DNA from: an uncultured Oscillospiraceae bacterium
GTDB taxonomy: Bacteria > Bacillota > Clostridia > Oscillospirales > Oscillospiraceae
NCBI GenBank assembly: GCA_934659475.1
Contig: CAKUHX010000099.1
Coordinates: 1-6,374, forward strand
Direction of reading: 5' to 3'
Length of the DNA: 6,374 nucleotides
The position numbers and the translations under genes are program-made. This document shows positions 1 through 4,614 of this stretch, in pieces. The notes under the pieces are model-generated. The model was given only the letters and a program-made list of their open reading frames with translations, searched no databases and had not been told where the DNA came from. Each line of letters opens with the position of its first letter. Position 1 is the first letter of the stretch.

Positions 1-875
1 TTGTCATAACTCATAGTGCCCGCATTGCTGACAATGGTGACATGTTTTTTATCAGTGGGCTTTTCCGCCGTGGTCACGCCGATATTCGCGCCCCCAGTAA
101 GGCCGCTGATGGCAATGGTCTTTCCACTGGGCAGATAGACGTTGTTCGCCTTTTCATCTACTGTGTTGTCGGTGATCTTGGCAGAACCGGAGACGGTCAG
201 GATGCCGCCCTGGTAATACCCGTAGGACTCCTCCACATACACGCCGCCGCCATAGGTGGTAGCCTTGTTGTCGCTGATCTCGCCGCCGTACATGTTGACG
301 GTTCCGCCGTTATACACGCCGCCGCCGGACGAAGCGGTGTTCTTCATAATACTGCCGCCGTACATGTTGAACACGCCGGCTTGGCCAACGATTACGCCGC
401 CTTGGATCTTGTTGCCGGTGATGGTGCCGCCGAACATATCCAGCGTGCAGCCGCCGAACACATCTACGCCGCCGTATTGACCGCCCGTGAGTTTACCGCC
501 ACCTACGCAGTCGGTCAGGGTCAGGTGCGCATTTTTTCCAACGACACGAATCAAACTGCTGATGGCCCCGGATCGGTACGCCTGGTCAATGGTGTGTCCG
601 TTCAGGCAGAGCTTGACATCGCCGCCGATCAGGATAGGTGTGCCGTTGAGCTTAAGGTCAGTGCCCAGATAGTAAGTGCCCTCCGAAAGGGCGTAGCCTT
701 CTTCTTTGTCGCCGCTGCTGCTATCAGCTCGTTCGACCTCGCCCAACGTCCACTTCTTGTCCCCCATCTTCAGTGTGTCGCCGTCCATCCACAACTTGGT
801 GGCAAAGGTGGTCTGCGATTCGCTTGTATGGTCGCCGACATTGGTATGCGTTTCGCCGCAGATGCAGTGCTTGTG
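1..875 (-). repeat. Tandem protein module 2 (HCICG opener plus beta-helix), residues 426 onward, incomplete
   Basis: Module 2 starts with HKHCICG at residues 426-432 and repeats the module 1 order: GDH, FATKLW, LSEG-YYLGTD (488-498), GD-LCLNG (510-518), LTLTDC (543-548), then rungs at about 570, 594 and 618. It has fewer rungs than module 1 before the closing LTVSGSAKITDN-type segment. It is cut by the window edge, so a third module cannot be excluded. Confidence 0.85.
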
Positions 876-2150
876 CTCCTCGGCGGGGGCAGGGGTGTTC
901 GAAACAAGCACCAGCTTGGTCCCGTCCGTGCTGTCGTGTGCGACTTCGTAAGTATCGTCGTCGCTCGTGATGATCTTGGTGTAGTCTTTATTCTCAGTTG
1001 CGCCGGTGGCGACAACAAGACCCGCAGCAGGCTCTTTTGCTCTCACGCCGATCCTTGCACTATCAGCCAGCCCATCCTTGCCGATGGTGATGGACGCGGT
1101 TTTGCCATTCTCTTTTTCCAGATAGACGTTATCAGAGTTTCCATCTTTGCCGTTGGTCTGAATGGTCACATCGCCGGAAACGGTAAATGTTGAAACGGCT
1201 TCATTGTACACATTGACGAATACACCACTGCCGCCTTCGCCGGCCGTATTCCTGATAATGCTGCCGCCGGTCATCGTAAAGGGGCCTTCGCTCCCGACAA
1301 ACACGCCGCCATAACGAGCGCTGTTGTTCCCGGTAATGCTGCCGCCGGTCATGGTAAAGCTGCCGCTGGAAGAATTATAATAGACACCGGCCCCATCATT
1401 GCTAGCATTATTTTCGGTGATCTCGCCGCCGTACATGTTAAAGCTGCCGGACGCAAATACACCGCCGCCGTTCCGAGCAGTATTGTCACTGATAAGGCCG
1501 CCGTACAGATTGAAAGTAGCATTGTTCCACACGATCAAACCAGCACCGCAGTTATAGTTACTTTGATTGGATTTATTCTGGTTGTTGTTTCCTGTGATAT
1601 TGCCGCCGTACATGTCGAAGGTAGCGTTACTATTGACATATATGCCACGGCCCTCAAAACCCGAAGCGTGGGTGATCTTGCCGTGACCCTTGCAGTCAGT
1701 CAGGGTGAACTTCACATCCTTGTGGATGCCGATAACATTGGTCGCATACGACTTCCCCGTGATGCTGTTGCCGTTTAGACAGAGGGTGGCATCACCTGTG
1801 ATTATAATAACACGGTCCACAGTGATGTCCGTGCCCAAATAATAATTACCTTCGCTAAGGACATAGTTTATTGTCGTGCCACCACCGCTCGCTGGCACTC
1901 CCTGCGACTTCCACTCTTCCTCGCCCTTCATCAACTTTTTGCTCTCAGCATCATACCACAGCTTCGTAGCAAAGTCGATTTGCTCTTCATTTTCGTGGTC
2001 GCCGATCGTCTTGTGCTCCGCGCCGCAGATGCAGTGCTCATGAACCGCCGCCTGCGTGGAAATGCCCTCGTCCTCCGCCATGGCCGCCGCGGGCAGCATG
2101 GAAAGGCAGAGCGCAAGGGCCATGAACAGGCTGAATACTCGTTTCTTCAT
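1..2150 (-). CDS. Secreted modular beta-helix surface protein, 3'-truncated by window edge
   Basis: The frame is open without a stop from the ATG at 2150-2148 to the left edge, giving 716 residues; the C-terminus lies outside. The start is fixed by an AGGAGG site six bases upstream and by a signal peptide: MKKR, a hydrophobic stretch to about residue 20, and probable cleavage after AMA at residue 25. The rest is rich in Gly, Asn, Thr and Ser. Motifs of the form F-[NDT]-[ML]-[YTF]-G-G-x-I followed by xxN recur at about residues 178, 213, 237, 265, 291, 570, 594 and 618. This is typical of right-handed parallel beta-helix rungs in clostridial surface or adhesin-like proteins. Two tandem modules of about 390 residues each open with HxHCICG. 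No anchor (LPxTG, SLH, choline-binding) is seen, but one could lie beyond the edge. Base use is visibly more AT-rich than in leuS (AAT, AAA and ATA codons around 1540-1660). Adhesion, glycan contact or an enzymatic role cannot be told apart; the fold call is inferred from the repeat pattern. Confidence 0.9.
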   Translation of the reverse strand, partial: MKKRVFSLFMALALCLSMLPAAAMAEDEGISTQAAVHEHCICGAEHKTIGDHENEEQIDFATKLWYDAESKKLMKGEEEWKSQGVPASGGGTTINYVLSEGNYYLGTDITVDRVIIITGDATLCLNGNSITGKSYATNVIGIHKDVKFTLTDCKGHGKITHASGFEGRGIYVNSNATFDMYGGNITGNNNQNKSNQSNYNCGAGLIVWNNATFNLYGGLISDNTARNGGGVFASGSFNMYGGEITENNASNDGAGVYYNSSSGSFTMTGGSITGNNSARYGGVFVGSEGPFTMTGGSIIRNTAGEGGSGVFVNVYNEAVSTFTVSGDVTIQTNGKDGNSDNVYLEKENGKTASITIGKDGLADSARIGVRAKEPAAGLVVATGATENKDYTKIITSDDDTYEVAHDSTDGTKLVLVSNTPAPAEEHKHCICGETHTNVGDHTSESQTTFATKLWMDGDTLKMGDKKWTLGEVERADSSSGDKEEGYALSEGTYYLGTDLKLNGTPILIGGDVKLCLNGHTIDQAYRSGAISSLIRVVGKNAHLTLTDCVGGGKLTGGQYGGVDVFGGCTLDMFGGTITGNKIQGGVIVGQAGVFNMYGGSIMKNTASSGGGVYNGGTVNMYGGEISDNKATTYGGGVYVEESYGYYQGGILTVSGSAKITDNTVDEKANNVYLPSGKTIAISGLTGGANIGVTTAEKPTDKKHVTIVSNAGTMSYD
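876..2042 (-). repeat. Tandem protein module 1 (HCICG opener plus beta-helix), residues 37-425
   Basis: Module 1 begins with HEHCICG at residues 37-43, followed by GDH and FATKLW. It continues with LSEG-YYLGTD (98-108), a GD-LCLNG segment (about 119-127), LTDC at 150-153, then five YGG/TGG beta-helix rungs (about 178-300). It ends in a Ser/Thr-rich linker finishing APAEE. The same landmarks recur in the same order in the second module, so the gene contains an internal duplication. The copies are clearly diverged in sequence: the offset grows from 389 residues at the opener to 395 at LTDC, showing small indels. Confidence 0.85.
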
Positions 2151-2153
2151 AAC

Positions 2154-2162
2154 TCTCCTCCT
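2154..2162 (-). promoter_or_regulatory. Ribosome binding site of the beta-helix surface protein
   Basis: On the minus strand the sequence reads AGGAGGAGA, with the AGGAGG core ending six bases before the ATG at 2150. This near-perfect anti-SD match decides the start codon. I could not find a convincing -35/-10 pair between here and the terminator at 2344. Confidence 0.85.
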
Positions 2163-2169
2163 CATATGG

Positions 2170-2240
2170 CTCCCCCGCCGGGGCGGAGGGCATCCCGTAG
2201 GGGGTCCCCCCTACGGGTCCGGGGGCGCGCCCCCGGACGG
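2170..2240. repeat. GC-rich palindromic intergenic element (REP-like)
   Basis: Two perfect inverted repeats share one base (2217). The first has 11-base arms CCCGTAGGGGG (2194-2204) and CCCCCTACGGG (2207-2217) around two bases. The second is a gapless 22-base palindrome at 2217-2238, with arms GTCCGGGGGCG and CGCCCCCGGAC. A looser inverted repeat, rich in CCCCGCC/GGGGCGG, lies just before at 2171-2190. There is no T-tract on either side, so these are not ordinary terminators. The layout resembles dispersed palindromic elements, but multiplicity in the genome cannot be judged from one window. It lies in the upstream region, possibly the 5' leader, of the surface protein gene. Confidence 0.6.
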
Positions 2241-2273
2241 TCTTTATGAGCTTTCCGGTCTACTGTAGCACCG

Positions 2274-2320
2274 CCGCCCCCTTTGCGGGGCGGTTCGGCC
2301 TGAAATGCGGGGTTTCCCGC
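2274..2320. repeat. Hairpin with TTTGC loop plus 11-base direct repeat
   Basis: CCGCCCC (2274-2280) pairs with GGGGCGG (2287-2293) around a short loop. After it, GCCTGAAATGC occurs at 2298-2308 and again at 2319-2329, flanking a small GCGGG/CCCGC hairpin (2307-2320). The hairpin core CCCCCTTTGCGGGG (2277-2290) also occurs at 3985-3998. No function can be assigned. Confidence 0.45.
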
Positions 2321-2335
2321 CTGAAATGCACGGGC

Positions 2336-2373
2336 AGAAAGAAGCCGCCCGGCTCTTTACAGAGCCGGGCGGC
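2336..2373 (-). terminator. Rho-independent terminator of the CuAO-N-like secreted protein gene
   Basis: The arms GCCGCCCGGCTCT (2344-2356) and AGAGCCGGGCGGC (2361-2373) form a perfect 13-base-pair stem with a 4-base loop. Read on the minus strand the stem is followed by the T-rich run TTCTTTCT. It begins 23 bases after the TGA of the minus-strand gene ending at 2397, so it should end that transcript and separate it from the surface protein gene. Confidence 0.93.
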
Positions 2374-2396
2374 ATTGGGTCTTGTCGGCGCGGGGG

Positions 2397-3821
2397 TCAC
2401 TCCTGGAGCAGGGAGCCCAGCAGCTCCGCCAGATCCACGATCACGGCGCCGGAGGCGGGCTCGGTGGCGGGCTTTTCGCTGGCGGCGGAGTAAATGCCGT
2501 CCATGCGCAGCTGCATCTGCATGGCGCCGGTCTCCTCCTCGCTGGTGAGGGACAGATCCACCGTCAGCTCCTTGTCCGCCATATTGGCGCTCAGGTGCAG
2601 CGAGGTCCCGCTGTCGTTTACCTCCATCCGCAGGCCGTAGCCGGTGACCTTGCCGCTCTTGGTATACAGGGACAGTTCGACCTTCCCCATCTCGCCCAGA
2701 TACAGCGTGCTGTTATAGGTGCTGCCGGACTTCTGGAAGGCACTGTCGGCGCACAGGGCGTTCAGCACGGCCAGGGTGTCCCTGGTGGTCATAGAGGCGT
2801 CGTTCAGGGTCAGGGAGCGGAGCACCTCCGGCAGCTGCTGGCTGAAGGTCTGGTCCTTGGCGGACAGGGAGGCCCGGATCAGATCGGTGTAGTTCACGCC
2901 GGCCTGGGCCATCAGGGCGCTCATGTCCAGCTTGAACCAGGCGTTGGCCATTCCGGGCTGCCCCATCATAGAGGCCAGCTCAGGGGACTGGAGGTACAAA
3001 GTGCCCTTCTCCAGGTCGCCCCGCAGCTCCATGCCGATCTCGCTGTTGTCATTCGCGCTGCCCGGGTCTTTACCGTCCCACTTGGTCTCCACGTCCATGG
3101 TCATGTCGGTGGTGAACTGCAGCTGGCTGCTGCCCGCCATGGTCATGGCGTAAGTGCCGTCTATGACCATATTCGTGGAATATGTGACCTTGTCGGCGCC
3201 GTGGCTGCTCTCCATCTCGCTGGTGGTGAGGATATAGGCGCTGTAGCTGCCCTTCACCTGCTGATTCTTCTCGGTAAAGGTGCGGCTGTACTCCATGTAC
3301 TTGTCCATCAGAGTATAGGTCTCTTTGTTGGCGGCCAGAATGGCGTCCACGTCGTCGATGATGACGGTGCCCTGCTTGGCGTCCCAGCCCACTTTATAGC
3401 CCAGGGCGTCGGCCACCAGGCCGAAGGGCACATAGGTGCGGGAGAGGGAGGGCTCGATATACGGGGCCACGTCGGTGTCGATCACGGTCGTTTTGCCGGC
3501 CTTGGTCAGGGCGATCTGCTTCTTGCCGATGGTCAGGGAGATGGTGGTATCCCCCTTGGTGGCGGTGACGGTGGAGGTGCCGCCGTCCCAGGTCATGTCC
3601 TTCTCCGCAAAGCCCAGCTGCTCGAACACCGCCACGAAGGGCAGGCAGGAGCGGTCGTTTTTGATCTTGGGCACCGCGTCGGTGAAGGTAACGTACTCGC
3701 CGTTGACCTCTACATAGAAGTCGCCCTGCTTGGCCGGAACGGTATCCGCGGCGAAAGCGGACACACACAGGGCCGCCGTGGCCAGAGCGGCGCACAGCAT
3801 GGTGCGGAACAGCTTTTTCAT
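2397..3821 (-). CDS. Secreted protein with copper-amine-oxidase-N-like (stalk) domain
   Basis: The product has 474 residues. I start it at the ATG at 3821, not at the in-frame ATG 21 codons upstream (3884): the later start has an AAGGAG site eight bases away and begins directly with a signal peptide (MKKLFR, a hydrophobic stretch, cleavage near AFA at 24). The -10 box at 3861-3856 lies inside the longer reading, so its ATG would not be transcribed. Residues about 35-158 match the copper amine oxidase N-terminal domain type (PF07833): FYVEVNGEYV, then an NDRSCLPF/LGF/TWD pattern, then SRTYVPF/DALGYKVGWD and TVIIDD. Despite its name this domain carries no oxidase chemistry and is common in clostridial exported proteins. 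Residues about 160-474 are unrecognised: alternating polar/hydrophobic segments suggest a beta-rich domain, possibly a lipoprotein-carrier-like sheet (inference only). There is no lipobox, LPxTG or C-terminal membrane helix, so it is probably released or held non-covalently. Confidence 0.92.
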   Translation of the reverse strand: MKKLFRTMLCAALATAALCVSAFAADTVPAKQGDFYVEVNGEYVTFTDAVPKIKNDRSCLPFVAVFEQLGFAEKDMTWDGGTSTVTATKGDTTISLTIGKKQIALTKAGKTTVIDTDVAPYIEPSLSRTYVPFGLVADALGYKVGWDAKQGTVIIDDVDAILAANKETYTLMDKYMEYSRTFTEKNQQVKGSYSAYILTTSEMESSHGADKVTYSTNMVIDGTYAMTMAGSSQLQFTTDMTMDVETKWDGKDPGSANDNSEIGMELRGDLEKGTLYLQSPELASMMGQPGMANAWFKLDMSALMAQAGVNYTDLIRASLSAKDQTFSQQLPEVLRSLTLNDASMTTRDTLAVLNALCADSAFQKSGSTYNSTLYLGEMGKVELSLYTKSGKVTGYGLRMEVNDSGTSLHLSANMADKELTVDLSLTSEEETGAMQMQLRMDGIYSAASEKPATEPASGAVIVDLAELLGSLLQE

Positions 3822-3855
3822 GGAAACATCTCCTTTTTCTGGATTTGATACTTTT

Positions 3856-3884
3856 ATTATACTGTCTCCCCCGAAAGGGGTCAA
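3856..3884 (-). promoter_or_regulatory. Sigma-A promoter of the CuAO-N-like protein gene
   Basis: On the minus strand, -35 TTGACC (3884-3879) and a consensus -10 TATAAT (3861-3856) are separated by 17 bases. Transcription should start near 3849, leaving a leader of about 28 bases with the AAGGAG site. A small CCCC-GAAA-GGGG inverted repeat (3869-3880) overlaps the spacer and -35; whether a regulator binds there is unknown. Confidence 0.88.
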
Positions 3885-3932
3885 GCCCGCGCCGGGCGGG
3901 CAAAGCTTAAATCATTCTTAAATTTCTCTGTC

Positions 3933-3962
3933 TGGACATCTCCCCCCCTCCGCTGGTATAAT
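3933..3962 (+). promoter_or_regulatory. Sigma-A promoter with extended -10, for the small membrane protein
   Basis: The -35 TGGACA (3933-3938) and -10 TATAAT (3957-3962) are 18 bases apart, and the -10 is preceded by TGG, an extended -10 (TGnTATAAT). The start should fall near 3969, giving a leader of about 74 bases before the ATG at 4043. It is divergent from the minus-strand promoter at 3856-3884 and does not overlap it. Confidence 0.82.
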
Positions 3963-3974
3963 GATGGATATTCA

Positions 3975-4034
3975 AGTCGGTTTTCCCCCTTTGCGGGGGG
4001 AAACCGGAAAACCGCGACTGACCTGAAAGGGAGG
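3975..4034 (+). promoter_or_regulatory. Structured 5' leader of the small membrane protein gene
   Basis: CGGTTTTCCCCC (3978-3989) can pair with GGGGGGAAACCG (3995-4006) as a 12-base-pair stem with one G-U pair and loop TTTGC. Part of the left arm (AGTC-GGTTTTCC from 3975) can instead pair with GGAAAACC at 4006-4013 and GACT at 4016-4019. The CCCTTT at 3987-3992 could also pair with AAAGGG at 4026-4031, at the ribosome binding site AGGGAGG (4028-4034). The leader therefore has mutually exclusive folds, one touching the ribosome binding site. It matches no riboswitch class I know, and a regulatory role is inference. Confidence 0.4.
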
Positions 4035-4042
4035 TATTCTCT

Positions 4043-4270
4043 ATGGTGTCTCAGGGTATGATCCTTGACAGCTTCCTGTCCCTTCTCCTCAGCTATCCCG
4101 CCATGGCCGTCCATGCCGTTCTGCTGGTGTGTTCTCTGGTGATGGTGTTCCGCCGGGGGGACCGTCCTGCCCTCCGCATCATTGGGGCCGTGCTGCTGCT
4201 CTGGTGTGCGGCGTATTTTGCCCTGATCATCTGGCTGGCCGTCGGCTTCGGCTCCCACACCCCGCGGTGA
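4043..4270 (+). CDS. Small protein with two predicted membrane segments, unknown function
   Basis: This is a 75-residue product. The start is supported by AGGGAGG (4028-4034) eight bases upstream and a good promoter at 3933-3962. There are two hydrophobic segments: about residues 10-36, which includes Tyr18-Pro19 and may be one long or kinked helix, and about 44-69. A short basic loop, RRGDRPALR (37-45), joins them. By the positive-inside rule this loop faces the cytoplasm and both ends face outward (inference). No catalytic or metal-binding motif is visible; there are single cysteines at 30 and 55. I recognise no family. It starts about 220 bases from the divergent CuAO-N-like gene and stops 10 bases before the -35 of the leuS promoter, with no terminator of its own. 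Confidence 0.8.
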   Translation: MVSQGMILDSFLSLLLSYPAMAVHAVLLVCSLVMVFRRGDRPALRIIGAVLLLWCAAYFALIIWLAVGFGSHTPR

Positions 4271-4280
4271 AGATCCCCCC

Positions 4281-4309
4281 TTGACAAACGCCGGACAGAC
4301 CGATAAAAT
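4281..4309 (+). promoter_or_regulatory. leuS: Sigma-A promoter of the T-box/leuS transcript
   Basis: A perfect -35 TTGACA (4281-4286) and a near-consensus -10 TAAAAT (4304-4309) are separated by 17 bases. Transcription should begin near 4316, at the 5' end of the T-box leader. The promoter starts 10 bases after the stop codon of the small membrane protein gene. Confidence 0.9.
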
Positions 4310-4315
4310 GTGTCT

Positions 4316-4576
4316 GTTACAGACTTTGACGGGAAGAAAGCCACTGTCTCCGCCTTCAGAGAGCCGGCGTTTGCTGCGAGCCGGCGGGGAGCCTCCGGCA
4401 CAACTGGTCCCCGAGTTTTCCGCCTGAACCCTTTGGGTAGGGCGGAACGGCCGACGCCGTTATCCGTCCGTCCCCACGGGACACTGAGGGCCTTTCCGGG
4501 CGACCGGGGGCCAGATCAGGGTGGTACCGCGCTTTCCAGCGCCCCTGAGCCGCAAGGCTCCGGGGCGTTTTGTTTT
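4316..4576 (+). promoter_or_regulatory. T-box riboswitch (tRNA-Leu sensing) controlling leuS
   Basis: The T-box consensus AGGGTGGTACCGCG lies at 4518-4531. Its UGGU (4522-4525) complements ACCA, the 3' end of a tRNA with discriminator A73, as in bacterial tRNA-Leu. Stem I occupies about 4328-4465: the AGAGAGCCGG block (4358-4367), the GCTGCGAGCCGG block (4373-4384) forming the distal arm, and the TAGG...CCGTTATC segment on the 3' side. In the 3' strand of Stem I the sequence AACTGGTCCCCGAG (4402-4415) suggests CTG (4404-4406) as specifier codon, a Leu codon read by tRNA-Leu(CAG). CTG also dominates the Leu codons of the downstream gene. Uncharged tRNA-Leu should pair at both sites and stabilise the antiterminator, allowing transcription into leuS; charged tRNA should favour the terminator at 4540-4576. 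The class call is very secure; the exact specifier is a pattern reading, less certain. Confidence 0.96.
4540..4576 (+). terminator. T-box regulated rho-independent terminator
   Basis: The arm CGCCCCTGAGCC (4540-4551) pairs with GGCTCCGGGGCG (4556-4567) around a GCAA tetraloop, with a single T/C mismatch, followed by TTTTGTTTT (4568-4576). The left-arm bases GCGCCCCT are also those needed to pair with the T-box (AGGG...CGCG) in the antiterminator, so the two structures exclude each other. Confidence 0.95.
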
Positions 4577-4614
4577 CCCCCGATCCGAAAAAACTTGAGA
4601 TAAAGGAGACCGAC

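Noticed and set aside
42..1193. 383-codon plus-strand open frame opposite the beta-helix gene
   Set aside because: No ribosome binding site, Ala/Val-rich composition without motifs, and fully opposite a coding frame with coherent repeats and a signal peptide.
240..1620. Possible DNA repeat array or CRISPR from recurring GCCGCCGTACATGTT-like words
   Set aside because: The words encode the recurring MYGG motif, are unequally spaced and vary in sequence, and sit in an open frame. They are protein repeats, not a CRISPR.
2151..2335. Promoter for the beta-helix gene
   Set aside because: I searched the minus strand for a -35/-10 pair. Only weak -10-like words (CATAAA, TACAGT) without a matching -35 were found, so none is annotated.
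2382..3848. 488-codon plus-strand open frame almost exactly opposite the CuAO-N-like gene
   Set aside because: It mirrors the minus-strand gene codon for codon; its product is a low-complexity Gly/His/Val/Leu run, with no ribosome binding site. The minus-strand gene has promoter, signal peptide, domain and terminator. Long antisense frames are expected with G/C-ending codon bias.
3822..3884. Longer start for the CuAO-N-like protein, adding 21 residues (MTPFGG...)
   Set aside because: The -10 box lies inside this extension, and the added residues would bury the signal peptide. The ATG at 3821 has a good ribosome binding site.
3881..4258. 125-codon minus-strand frame opposite the small membrane protein
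   Set aside because: The product is highly charged and without motifs; the plus-strand frame has promoter, ribosome binding site and membrane segments. It also overlaps both promoters.
4310..4603. 97-codon plus-strand frame across the T-box leader
   Set aside because: The region is a structured RNA with T-box signature and terminator; the frame has no ribosome binding site and runs through the terminator.
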